From contig OX485805.1 of assembly GCA_950295325.1 (NCBI GenBank), forward strand, positions 34,519,501 through 34,583,500: a DNA stretch of 64,000 bases, in the 5' to 3' direction. The DNA comes from Polytrichum commune (lineage: Eukaryota > Streptophyta > Polytrichopsida > Polytrichales > Polytrichaceae). Positions 1 through 9,733 of this stretch are shown here, piece after piece; position 1 is the stretch's first letter, and every line of letters begins with the position of its first letter. The translations under genes and the position numbers were made by a program. Under the pieces are notes generated by a model. It made no database searches, had not been told where the DNA came from, and was given only the letters and a program-made list of their open reading frames with translations.

Positions 1-15
1 TCAAATCGGGTCCAA

Positions 16-859
16 GGGCTTTATACTTGGGGCCAGTTCGAGCACTCACTCATCCCATGTGGCATCCTAGGTGGCACAATTTGGCGCCAAACCATCGGGC
101 CATAGATGAGAGTTCGGGACGAGCTTTTCCTCGTCCCAAACTCCCATCTAGGGTCCGATTGGGCTCCTCCGTTAGATTGAGCTCATCTTGTCCGTCAATA
201 TTTACTGGGGTAAATTATTTTCCTCTCCTCTTCACTACACTCTTCTAATAACACAACAATTAGCATAAATATGATTGCATTAGACTAATAAGGCAACAAT
301 TAGGGCGTTAATCACACACTTAAGGTAAAAGTGAAACATTCAAGCATTTAATCAAGCATGTAGTATGACACAGGCTAGGTTAGTCTAATAACGCATCAAT
401 TAGCTAAAAATGATAGTATTAGGCTAATAATACAACAATTAAGGTGCTAATCACACACTCAAGATAAAAATGAAACATTTTAAGTTGTCAATCAAGAATT
501 TGGCGTGCATTATTCAATGGGTTAGTCCACTAACATAATAATTAGCACAAATATGATAGAATTAGGCTAATAACACAACAATTAGGGTGTTAATCACACA
601 CTTAAGATAGAAATGAAACATTTAAGCATTTAATCAAGCATACAATATGGCTTAGGCTATGAATTAGTCTAATAAGATAACAAGGTTGGGGCCCAAAAAA
701 TGATGAGGCCCGATTCTAGGGCCTGATGGTCTTGAGGGTTAAGTTTGGTCGAGAACTCACCACAAGGTTGGGCCCCAAAAAGTTCATAAAGTGGGGCCAG
801 ATTGAGGGCTTAATCGGGCCGGTGCTCCGGCCGGCCCCAGGCCGTGTATAAAGCCGTCC
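16..859. mobile_element. Tourist-like (PIF/Harbinger) non-autonomous element
   Basis: The two ends are inverted copies built around GGGCTTTATAC (left, from 16) and GTATAAAGCCGTCC (right, to 859). Both continue inward into a GGGGCC block. Flanking triplets are CAA (13-15) and TAA (860-862), one mismatch from the TAA/TWA duplication typical of PIF/Harbinger. A hairpin at 105-148 has 19-base arms around CTTTT, and a tandem array fills 247-681. There is no transposase, so it would have moved in trans. The ORF at 27-248 lies inside the element and looks like chance coding. The superfamily call is inferred from TIR style and the triplet. Confidence 0.6.
247..681. repeat. Tandem array of about 143-bp units
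   Basis: About three diverged head-to-tail units start near 247, 386 and 532, and a fourth begins near 661. Each contains the block AACAATTAGGGTGTTAATC, then CACACTTAAGATA, GAAACATTTAAGCATTTAAT, and ends in TTAGTCTAATAA. Units differ by scattered substitutions and small indels, so the array is old. It lies inside the surrounding TIR element and has no coding potential. Confidence 0.8.
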
Positions 860-879
860 TAAATTTCAAGAAGTGTAAG

Positions 880-2362
880 TTAGGCGCAAGTTCCCTAGAT
901 TTCAATCTGATATGGAGGAGAAGGATGTTCCAAGGTCAATTTTACGAAGATTTTTTTCCATCCGTGCATGTTGTTCATTGTGGAAGTTGTAAAGTTGTAA
1001 AAGAAGTCAAAGTTATAACACTTTAGACAAAATTATAAGTCAACAGTGACACATATGATGAAGTAATGTCCAACATCAGTGTTAAACAAGGATGTTCCCT
1101 TTCCCCCACACTATTTGGCTTGTACATTGATGAACTTGAAACATATTTGGACGAGATTGATGGGGGTTCTTTGTGTCGCCTTTCTTCTTTATGTTGACAT
1201 TATTGTTATGCTCGCTAAATCATGAGCATGCCTATAAAGATTTTTGAACAAACTAAATGATTTTTTTACTTCTAGCCTTGAAGTCAATTGATCTAAAAGA
1301 AAAAACATGATCTCTGACTGCAACAAAAGGAAATTGAACCAAGAGGCATTTTGACCTAGACAAGGACAAAATTGAGATAACCCATGAATATGAATACCTT
1401 GAGATTGATTTATAATCACATGGTTACTTTGAGCCATTGAGTAAAAGGCAAAGAATTGCAGGTATGAAAGCCTTGATGGACAATTTAAAGAAAGAAACGG
1501 TAGTTAGAGTCACATGTTGCAACTCAAATCTCATCTATTCAAAGGCTATGGTGCTTCCAACTTTCACTTATGGAACTGAAATTTGGGGAGGTGACTTGAA
1601 AAAATTTCACTAGAAGGTTTTTGAAAAGGGCATGAAGATACATATGATGTCCTTTATCAAAGTATGTGCTTTAACAACCTACCATATTTAGTTGGCAAAA
1701 TTTGAAGAACTCCCCATAGAATTATACGCTCTTTAAGCTCACCATGGGTTTCAACAACAACTTGCCCACCTATCCTCCTCTTGGTTAGTCAATTAGGCAA
1801 CCTCACTTTCTCGAGACCTAACTAACAAGGATTTAACACCTGACACAAATTGATAATCATGTGGAAGGCATCATGAGATCCATCTCATTGGGAAACCCAT
1901 GACAACCCAACAACATCAAAGATCGCATTAGATGATGATATCAAGGAGGCTTTCTTGCTAAAGAATGGAATTCATTCCATCTCTCAAGGAAGAAGCTAGA
2001 TTACCTCCATGTCAAGGATTCTCTCAAATACAAATGTGAATCATAGTGAAGCAACCATTGACACCACCACAACACAAGATCATCACTACTTACTGTATCT
2101 CAAATTACAAACTTGTAGTTAAAATTGGACAATGGTTGATTATCCCTATCTCTAGAGATAGTAGACTATGTCAATTTTGCTTTTATAATGCAGTTGAAAA
2201 CAAGGCACACTTTGTGTTAGAGTGTCCCCATTGGAGATAAGTTTGCATCATTATTTGAGAATGTAATATTGGAGAATCTCAAGTCTTTCTTTCAATTGGA
2301 TCATCAAGTTGACATTAGCTCTCTCCCATGGAGGCTTACCCCACTCCGCCACTCTAAGGAAC
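880..2362 (+). pseudogene. Dead LINE reverse transcriptase, C-terminal part
   Basis: This is a non-LTR retrotransposon relic read across frameshifts and stops. Around 1078-1130 it reads VKQGCSLSPTLFGLYIDELE, the reverse transcriptase QG(C/P)PLSPxLF block. Around 1186-1222 it reads LLYVDIIVMLAKS, a mutated Y/F-A-D-D catalytic block in which the AD of ADD is lost. LNDFFTSSLEVN follows near 1250. Downstream pieces include VLPTFTYGTEIWGGDLKK (about 1552-1605) and ELPIELYAL (about 1708-1734). Near 2160-2236 is a Cys/His-rich tail, LCQFCFYNA then HFVLECPHW, as at the C terminus of many plant LINEs. The 5' part with the endonuclease is missing. A second copy of the same 3' end lies at 27930-28225. 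Confidence 0.85.
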
Positions 2363-2364
2363 TA

Positions 2365-2736
2365 CACTAAATATGATATTTGGTGTCATATGGTCTTTAA
2401 TGTCACTATAGTAATTTTTCAGATGACATTTCTTATGATTAAGTGAACAAATATTGTCATGGATGATGGATGAGTTCATCCATTGGCCAAAACCCTATCC
2501 TCTCTTGTCAGCAACTTGTGATGAAATATTGTCATGGAGGATGAAAATTTGGATGGAAAATCACTTGGTAAAGTGACAGTAATTGCAACACTGTAAATCT
2601 ATACTCCCTCAAAAAATTACGAGGAATGACAAATAAACTAGGGTTAACATTTAGTGTTGGTGTCACTATACTGCAGTTTACAATTAGTATTGAGCAAGAC
2701 AATTAGAATTGGTGACACTAAATAACATGTTTAGTG
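2365..2736. mobile_element. TA-flanked MITE of the CACTAAATATG family, copy 1
   Basis: The ends read CACTAAATATGATATTTGGTG and, inverted, CACTAAACATGTTATTTAGTG. Each end is itself a near-palindrome, so each can fold into its own hairpin. The element interrupts the LINE 3' end. Comparison with the uninterrupted LINE copy near 28186 (GGAATTAGCC) gives the empty site and shows that only TA (2363-2364 and 2737-2738) was duplicated. That favours Tc1/mariner-type mobilisation over CACTA (3-bp duplication). It is related over nearly its whole length, in reverse orientation, to 17571-17866. Confidence 0.75.
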
Positions 2737-2738
2737 TA

Positions 2739-2830
2739 GCCCAATGGAAACCCTCATGATATACTTTCAATCCCATTAGTCTTTTGGCTTCCTAGATTAT
2801 ATAAACATTTTCATTTTGTTATAAGAATAA
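2739..2830 (+). pseudogene. LINE 3' end beyond the MITE insertion
   Basis: The segment resumes the LINE tail after the MITE. CCCATTAGTCTTTTGGCTTC near 2773-2792 matches CCCATAAGCCTTTTGGCATT near 28226 in the second copy. It contains no intact reading frame and the exact 3' end is not visible. Confidence 0.6.
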
Positions 2831-2869
2831 GCTTTCTTTAGCAATTTGGGAAACACCCAAAGCAACACA

Positions 2870-3874
2870 AGCTCCAAAGATGGCATTCAAGTTCAATATG
2901 AGAGACACCTATCATCCATTGAAATATGGTTTATATTCATTAAAGTTGGATCTTTATTGTTTTATGCAAGAATTTTTCTTAGGACTTGTGTCGAGAGTTG
3001 GGTCTAGTGATTGCTTGACCCAAATTTTAACACAAGTCCCAAGCCTCACCTCCAAAAAACATTGCCATGTAGGCATCCATGTCATGCTTGGGACTTAGGA
3101 GTTTGGACGTGTGTTAAAAGGTCCCAACTTCCATGCTCTTAACTCATGGGGGGTTGATTTAGGTTTTTTTTTGTTGGAATGGTGTGACCAAATATATGGT
3201 ATATTTTATTTTATTATTGAACCAAAATTTTGAAATCTTTTGGAGGTAATATATGATGAACAAAATATGCCATATTGGATAATGACTGATATAAGGTCCT
3301 ATATAACATATCCAATTTGGTTTTCTTAGATGTAACATACCCCATATTGTGTCAGATAAATCAACTTCATGTTGATAATGCAACATTTGTGTGTTGTTTG
3401 TGCCATTAAGTGTGTAATGGCAACATTTTTGAAACCCAAGACATTGAAACTTAGAATTTTTGGTCGTTGATACAGAAGCAATTGCCATTTGAAACTCAAT
3501 GTTCCATGGTGTCATTCCTTAATAACTTAGTCGTACTTTTGGCACTCAAATTATTAGAAACATCTTTGTCTTTAGTCATTGGATTTCAGCTGTCCAATTT
3601 ACTCTAATTATTATAATAAATTAAAAGCTAAAAAATTTACCCTCTTCACAATTTGTAAGTAATCAAGTATATGGATCCTTAAAACACCACAAAATAAATA
3701 TTTATGTAACTGAATGGTGCATTTAATTAGTTCAGGCCATCAAAATACCCCCTACAATAATACCCCTTTGTCACATGTGATATGCAGCCCTGTGCTTAAC
3801 GGTTGCTTAATGGTGCACAGATTAATCTCAAGTAACTTGCAACTCAGGACTTGGGACCTCGTGTGAACCGGCCC
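2870..3874. mobile_element. Tourist-like element, degraded copy split by an insertion
   Basis: The right end (about 3850-3874, GACCTCGTGTGAACCGGCCC) matches the inverted terminus of the better copy at 50747-51114. The stretch 2978-3142 matches its interior, including a hairpin with GAGAGTTGGGTC and GACCCAA arms. The match breaks at 3143 and resumes at about 3796, with TTAAC on both sides (3139-3143 and 3796-3800). About 652 bp therefore appear inserted. The left terminus is not recognisable. The inserted piece has no identifiable protein or clear TIR, and its ORFs do not resemble known proteins. Confidence 0.5.
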
Positions 3875-4559
3875 AAAGTTACAGCTCTTGGGAGGATTTG
3901 CTTGTGTCTGTGGAGGTGGGTCCCACCACGTGGCCCAAGATAGGTCCCGATTCACGTGACGTCCTAGCCAGCCGTGATGTAGCCCAACAATGGGTGGAAG
4001 TTTGGCGTGTGGGTCCCAGTCGGGGGTAATATCATTGAGGTCCTGATCCAGGTGACGTCTATTGTGCGTGTCACCGTGGAATCTGGATGGGTAAGTGTGG
4101 GGGGTGACGTGGCATGCCACATGGAAAGTGTGTTCCTCTATCCTCATGTATTTGAAACACACGAGTTGCTCTCAAGATTTGTGATACTCAAAATGTGGTT
4201 TCTCTAACTTACCGTAGATTTGTTCAATAGTCGTCAATGGGTGTTATATGGTGGAGAAATAAAAAGGATGACATCAAGGGCCATGAATGGTAGTAAGGTC
4301 CCATATAAACATTTGAAGATAAATTTGGAAGGGTTTTCAAGAGGACATAAGATAAACACTATCAAGCCTCTATTATGTGTACATTGACTTTCAAAATTGA
4401 GTCAAAGATTCAATACATCAATTTTCATACACATAATCAAGCAAATAAAACAATGACATACAAACTTTCACTTATGTAAGTTAATAATCATAGTATAATA
4501 CATCATTTCCAAAGTTTTATGTCTATTGTAAAAACTACACATGGAGAAACAATGATTTG
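3875..4559. other. Unassigned, locally GC-richer stretch
   Basis: 3890-4130 is richer in G+C than its surroundings and contains several ACGTG/CACGTG-like words. Long frames on both strands overlap here (minus 3752-4162, plus 4007-4207). Neither has a recognisable domain, signal peptide or coding bias, so no gene is called. 4200-4559 shows nothing further. Confidence 0.3.
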
Positions 4560-5560
4560 AAGAGAATTGTCTTCATTGACTCGATTTTGTAGTCTTCATT
4601 TACTTAAAGATGAATAATTTGTCCACCCTCTTTTAGAAGCTAAAACAACTTGGATATGATTGGGCATGCTATGATAGAACTTTTGACATTGCTTAGGATG
4701 AGGTAATGGACAAAAGCTTGCACATGGTCCCACAATTTAAGCATTGCTTTGGCTGGTGTTGAATGCTCATTTAATTTATGTTTCACAAGTGGCCACACAT
4801 ACTTAATTGGATTTAAATCAAGAGATTGAGGAGGCTAAGTAACTACATCAAAAAATTTATTGATAACCACTAGTTGACTAATTTTGTAGTGTGCTTAGGA
4901 TCATTATCATGATGAAATATGACACGAGAAGGGTTGAAACAATACCATTCGAATGTCTTCATGGGCCCATCTTGAAGAATGCTACGATACAAAGCTTGTG
5001 TCATCTTTCCCTCCGTCTTGCACATGTAACCCATGTCACAGGGAAGTCATACAACCTCCACACAAAAATTGCACCACCTCCATGTTTAACTATCTAACAC
5101 ACATGATGAGCTTGTAATTAAGATTCTCCATCCCTCACCCAACACCAAGTGCAACCATCATATTAAAATCAATTGATCTTAGTGTCATCATCAAAAATCA
5201 CCCTATATCAATCATGCATGAATAGTCCATGGATACTTGATGAAGTTGAGCAAATTCCAACTTGCAATGCCCAGTCTTGACAATGAGCAACGGCTTCTTC
5301 TGCTTCTCTAATCACCAAGACCTGCTTCATGAAGTGCACACACCACTATGTTGGTGCTCACTACCACATTGAAGTGCTCATTCAAAGCATTCCTCACATC
5401 TACAACATTATCTAGTCCACCTACTATTATGGCTTTTACAAATGCTCGTCGTTGAGCAATGGTGATGCTTCTTGTGTGCCCTCTTCTCAAAGGCTTCAAC
5501 AACTTTCCCCAACAATTTTACACTTCACGTGTGCTAGGCCATGCTGCAATAAGCTATAGC
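4560..5560 (-). pseudogene. Dead Tc1/mariner-type transposase
   Basis: On the minus strand the N-terminal part (5502-5308) reads RGHTRSITIAQRRAFVKAII then VDVRNALNEHFNVVVSTNIV. This is a Tc1-type helix-turn-helix DNA-binding domain. Downstream, in broken frames, there is IFDDDTKIN near 5200, WCWVRDGES near 5120 and KHGGGAIFVW near 5070. These match the order of the DDE catalytic core of Tc1/mariner transposases. The C-terminal part, near 4700-4600, reads SMPNHIQVVLASKRGWTNY, also typical. Frameshifts and stops throughout make it inactive. No terminal inverted repeats were identified by eye. Confidence 0.8.
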
Positions 5561-6690
5561 ATTCAACCTCTTCTCCCATGATAATGCTCTCATGAACACT
5601 TATGGCGATCTATTTCTGCAAAATTGGATATGACGCAGAACAGGGAGAAATGTGGGAAATGGTTGCTGAGGATTTCGACACGCTCATGAAAATTGCTGTG
5701 AGCATCGAAGATCCAGAGCTGCATGTGTAATTTATAATCGTGAGCTGTGTGGCTGTTTCTTGAGCTGCGTCCTAAGATTTCACAGCTATTGCTTCCCAAG
5801 ATTGTGGGAGTTTGAGCTTTTTGTGTAGATGCAGAGTACACTATTCGCCATATTGCAATGAATATCCCGACTTCAATGAATGCAGATAAAAAAAATAAAA
5901 ATCTGAGATCCACTTGTTCATAACCCACTTCCTGTTGGCAAGTGCACACTCTGAACTTCACTGCTAATTCTCAATGGGAGGATTTTGATAACTACTTCCT
6001 GGAAACATGTAGCTGTGAGGGTAGATAGTTAAATTGAACAAGCAGAGTGTGTCATTAATCACTAGAACGGAGATTGAATGAGCACGAACAAGGGAGCTGC
6101 CTGTTTATTTATCCAAACCGATCATGAAGATCGGAAGTAGACATCATAGACTTCGTCTTCGAGGATCAAACATTCTTGAGTGGATTTTGTAGACGACAGC
6201 AACTTCATTCCACCTCAATTCTTGGCAAGAAAGTTCCTTAAATAATCAGATTCAGCTTCCCGTCTCTGATGGTCATCCCAATGTGCATTCACATATACAT
6301 CCACTTGATGGAGTCCCACGGCCAGCATGTGAATCAAAAAGGTCTACACACTTTGTGACTCAATGCTCGCACTGAGCGCTTCAAGAATCATCGTTTAGAA
6401 CTCTTGGCTGTTTATACACCTAGAATTGGCCAAAACCGGCCACAGCTGAAGCTCAGGGATATGCAACAAAACCCTGGACCTATTTTCTGGGAGGAGAATG
6501 ACAACTGCAAAACGGCATCTGCAACGTTGGCAGTCACTGGACACGATTCAACGGCACAACCAAGACTGATCCAGTATAGACTGGTCGGACGCACTTAGCA
6601 CTAGGTCGGAGGTATCTGCGGGGTCTTGTGCAGCTTTCCTTCACCACTCGGAGACAAATTGTGCACGCTTTAGTTGATTCGGCTACTCCA
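5561..6690. other. Unassigned sequence upstream of the secreted-protein gene
   Basis: This has moderate base composition and no repeat match elsewhere in the window. A 123-codon minus-strand frame (5590-5961) has a hydrophobic N-terminal third but no recognisable motif. It is not called as a gene. Confidence 0.3.
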
Positions 6691-6711
6691 CAAATTAAAT
6701 TGGTGACTCCC

Positions 6712-6763
6712 CATGCATGCACATGAAAGTCAGCGTTCGCCAACTGCAAGTGGCCATGCATGC
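6712..6763 (+). promoter_or_regulatory. Two RY-type motifs (CATGCATG)
   Basis: CATGCATG occurs at 6712-6719 and CATGCATGC at 6755-6763. They are 43 bp apart and about 190-240 bp upstream of the TATA box of the gene at 7096. CATGCA is the known binding core of plant B3-domain regulators (ABI3/FUS3/LEC2 class). A palindromic GACGTC bZIP-type core follows at 6904-6909. Position and spacing are seen directly. Function in this genome is inferred. Confidence 0.45.
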
Positions 6764-6949
6764 AGCTGCAGTCGAGCCTAAAGTTAGCCTAAAGTGCATC
6801 GGAAGAAGATAACCCCCATCCAAAGAACGTCGATGCACGACCCATGAAGGATCATTGGCAGTTGGCACGTCGACAACACTTTTCTGGGGTGGAATCACGC
6901 GGCGACGTCGTTAGAGGTGTCCAGATCCTGCATGACGGAGGCGATGAGA

Positions 6950-6956
6950 TATATAA
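6950..6956 (+). promoter_or_regulatory. TATA box of the 7096 gene
   Basis: TATATAA lies 140 bp upstream of the chosen ATG. A start about 30 bp downstream would give a 5' leader of roughly 110 nt that is CT- and CA-rich, as expected for a plant leader. This placement argues against the longer reading frame starting at 6844, which would begin upstream of the TATA box. Confidence 0.6.
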
Positions 6957-7095
6957 TCTGCACACCGTCCTCGGAGTTCACCATCATCATTCATTGCAGC
7001 TGCAGCTATCGGATCCATCCTCCTCATACTTGTCCTCCAGCTTTCTACAGCTCCAGCACTTCACGAGGATTCAGAGAGTTGGATCTAGCGATCAA

Positions 7096-7476
7096 ATGGC
7101 GTCCGCCGCGAAGAGCGCGCTCATCTGCATGGTCCTGTTGGCCGCCGTGATGGCGGTGCATGGGGTCAGCGTAAGTGTTAAGAACCAGACTCCTGTGAAC
7201 ATCAACGTGAACGGCATCGACATCGCGGCGGGTGCCACAGCCGTCGTTACCGTCACTCAAGAGGCGTTGGGCCTGGTCCTGAGCTTGGTGAACAGCCTGG
7301 GGAACGAGATCACAAGCTCCATCGACCTCCCCCTGGGTGTCACGGAGGTGGTCCTCACCCAGGTCCTGGGTGGCATTCAGGTGACGGTGGGCGGGGTCAC
7401 CACGACCGTCGTCGGCCTCCTGGGCGGGTTGGTGAACTCGCTTCTGGGCCTCGTTCTCGCCATTATCGCCGTGTAG
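7096..7476 (+). CDS. Small secreted hydrophobic protein, family not recognised
   Basis: This is a 126-residue protein in a single exon. The start at 7096 has a good context (ATCAAATGGC) and lies 140 bp after a TATA box. Residues 1-23 form a classic signal peptide, MASAAKSALICMVLLAAVMA then VHG, so the product should enter the secretory pathway. The mature chain of about 103 residues has no cysteine, one N-glycosylation sequon (NQT, about residue 29) and a Val/Gly/Leu/Thr-rich body. The body has alternating beta-like stretches such as GGIQVTVGGVTTTVVG, and the C terminus is very hydrophobic (LLGLVLAIIAV). Codon use is strongly G/C-ending, unlike the AT-rich surroundings. An inverted broken paralogue lies 1.2 kb downstream, so the family was locally duplicated. 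The hydrophobic tail could be membrane-inserting, self-assembling or part of a GPI-type signal; the sequence does not decide. No function is assigned. Confidence 0.75.
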   Translation: MASAAKSALICMVLLAAVMAVHGVSVSVKNQTPVNINVNGIDIAAGATAVVTVTQEALGLVLSLVNSLGNEITSSIDLPLGVTEVVLTQVLGGIQVTVGGVTTTVVGLLGGLVNSLLGLVLAIIAV

Positions 7477-8714
7477 ATCAAACTTAACTTACGTTCGTCT
7501 CCATCAAGTCAGGTACGGCACTTATACATAGCGAATAATTCTCTGCAGGCCAAAGCGGCACCGCTTGAATTCTTTCGTGCAGAATCGATCATCATTCAAG
7601 ATCAAGCCGGGAATTAGAGCTGCATCGGTCGTACGTAGTGAAAGTCGTGTAATTCACTCTGATCATGGAACTTTGTGCTTTGTAGTATACTTTCTCTACT
7701 TACAGAACGCATGGAGACTGGTGACGTGGCTGGGTTTTGTAAGCATCTGTCACCAATGATTTAACATTTCTGTTTTGTTTTTGGTAATCACAGATCACCT
7801 AACGACTTGCTGGGGCGCTTGATCGATGGTCGGAGATGTGTATGAATCCATTTCCTGATTAGGCTGGGCGATTGAGGATCATGGCGTTCAGCAGAGAGCT
7901 GAAGAATGATGTGTTCAACTAGTCATATAAGCAAAAAAAAATTATATTTATGTATAGTGGATATTGAGAAACCCGACGACAAGAAGCTATGGGCAGAAAT
8001 TCCAAGATAGTGGTTGCATCTCAAGATGCCTAGTCACTGCTAGGAAAATTTTCTTTGTGAAACTCCTGGTACTGATTAATAGGGTTGCAAATAAAGATTC
8101 TGCCACCATTCTTTGGAAAATCGTTGCAGAGTCCAGAGCTGATAACATTTGCCTTCTTGATTGTTATACTGAGATTTTGCATGCTGGCAGGGAAGTCGTG
8201 AAATTGTGTTCACGTTTTCGTGTTCCCGAATCCCGTGCGGTGATGATGAACTTAAAGCACTTGCAATGTTGCTGGCTACTTGCCTCCTAGTACTTGCAAT
8301 ATGTCTCAACGGCAATTGCCATGGCCATATATTATGATTTTTCTTCTTGATGAGCAATTCACATAAAACAAGGATCACTTTGACCTGGGTTGACAAACTT
8401 TCTCCATGGAAATTCTTTGGAGTGATGACACAAGGTGCTTCTTGTCACAGACAAGTCTTACAATGATGCGTAAAACTATTGCTGCTAAGCTCACAGTAAC
8501 AGAAAAGAGACACAGCACAGAGAAAGTGATACTCAAGAACTTCACATCAGGTTGAGTTGATAAGGTACTAAACATACAATTACTGAAGGAAACAAATAAA
8601 TGTGAATGACGATTGATTCTACACGAAAAAATCGTGCAGCTTTGACTTGCAGAGAATTCACCTGAGTGTAGGCTAATACATGACTTGATGGAGACGAACG
8701 CAGTTAATTTGGTC
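7477..8714. other. 3' flank between the gene and its inverted paralogue
   Basis: This is the likely 3' UTR of the 7096 gene followed by intergenic DNA. No unambiguous AATAAA lies within 300 bp of the stop; one AATAAA is at about 8090. The minus-strand frame at 8375-8770 is partly the reverse of the paralogue pseudogene and is otherwise uninformative. Confidence 0.4.
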
Positions 8715-8948
8715 CTACACAGCGCCGTTGAGAAGGCCGAGAACGTGGCCCAGAAACTCAGGTTGTGCACTCACCAGGTCATCAACGGCCATGGTGAACC
8801 TGTCTACCATCATCTGAATTGCCATCCACAACTTTGGTGAGGATCACCTCCGTGGCGCCTAGGGGGCAGTTGTAGGAGCCTGTGACCTCCTTTCCCAGGC
8901 TGTCCACCAAGTTCAGGACCAAACCCAACACCTCTTGAGTGAAGTTGA
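8715..8948 (-). pseudogene. Truncated inverted paralogue of the 7096 gene
   Basis: Read on the minus strand, this segment aligns with the 3' part of the 7096 gene from codon 50 to the stop. It matches at TCACTCAAGAGG, GGTCCTGA, TTGGTG, CAGCCTGGG and GGAGGTG. The inferred peptide begins FTQEVLGLVLNLVDSLGKEV against VTQEALGLVLSLVNSLGNEI in the intact protein. A small insertion shifts the frame after about 40 residues, before the region matching the hydrophobic tail, yet the tail and stop are still recognisable at DNA level. The 5' half, including the signal peptide, is absent because the sequence ends where the copia LTR begins. No second half was found by eye downstream. Confidence 0.85.
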
Positions 8949-9329
8949 TGTTGGAATTATTCCTGCATCCACTTACGAATCACTTACCACATTAACTTAG
9001 TGCCAATCAGTATCCACATTAGCTTACTAATCAGTTACCAAGTTACTTTACCCTGAAGATAACTTTAGACTCAACTCGAAGATAACTTTGCTTTTACGTG
9101 CATTGCACTAGAAATCTCTCTGATTAAAATAGCCCACATTACTACTTTCACTCACACACTAGTGAATTTTCTAAAATCACTCCACCACCACTGGTATTTA
9201 CAGATAAGTAAACTTGTGTAAATAATCTCAGCACCTCGAATATAAATATAGTCGTATGTCTTTAAGTTGTATCCTTTCAGTGTGTACCTGTTCCATCAGT
9301 GTAATAAGGAATTACAAGGATGTTGAACA
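8949..9329 (+). mobile_element. Ty1/copia 5' LTR
   Basis: The proposed 381-bp LTR starts TGTTGGAATTATTCC and ends GTTGAACA, the usual TG...CA termini. It is followed immediately by a tRNA-Met-type primer-binding site. It contains a TATAAATA promoter core near 9241-9248. The matching 3' LTR was not found by eye in the window, so the retroelement is 3'-truncated or rearranged. It interrupts the paralogue pseudogene. Confidence 0.75.
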
Positions 9330-9342
9330 TGGTATCATAGAG
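9330..9342 (+). promoter_or_regulatory. Primer-binding site for initiator tRNA-Met
   Basis: TGGTATCATAGAG directly follows the LTR. It differs by one base from TGGTATCAGAG, the common plant copia primer-binding site complementary to the 3' part of initiator tRNA-Met. This sets the LTR boundary and the element's orientation. Confidence 0.8.
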
Positions 9343-9522
9343 ATACTCTGTCTTCTAGAACATAGTCAATCATCACTAAGCATTCCAGAGAAGAGTCGAT
9401 CATCAGTATAGATCAGTATAGATCACAGTTTGCAAATGTATGCTAGAGCAAGATAGTCTCAGGTAGACTGAGTGAGTTTTGTCGAAGTGATAACATCCAT
9501 TGAGAAACAACAGTAGTTGATA

Positions 9523-9565
9523 GTGTTAGGTGATCACCTAACACGTTTGTTCTCATGAGAACAAA
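9523..9565. repeat. Two adjacent perfect palindromes in the copia leader
   Basis: 9523-9544 is a 22-bp perfect palindrome (half-site GTGTTAGGTGA). 9546-9565 is a 20-bp perfect palindrome (half-site TTTGTTCTCA). Only one base (9545) separates them. They lie between the primer-binding site and the gag start of a decayed retroelement. Confidence 0.9.
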
Positions 9566-9733
9566 GTCTTCAAGTCGTTGGCAACAATCTGGTCGTTGCA
9601 GTCCTTGTTAATACAGCCACGAGTCTGCAAGAGTACACCATCGTAGATGCCAGGTTGAAGAGAAAAATCTTAGCACAGAGAGAAAGAATCTGGTTGCGCA
9701 ATAGTGTTGTGACTTGCACAACAGAAACTAGAG

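Noticed and set aside
3752-4162. 136-codon minus-strand frame
   Set aside because: It overlaps a MITE end and has no motif; length is explained by local GC richness reducing stop codons.
6844-7095. N-terminal extension of the secreted-protein frame (84 extra codons)
   Set aside because: It starts upstream of the TATA box at 6950 and would bury the signal peptide in mid-protein. The ATG at 7096 has better context and gives a normal secretory N terminus.
7045-7260. Minus-strand frame opposite the 7096 gene
   Set aside because: It is a shadow of the G/C-ending codons of the real gene.
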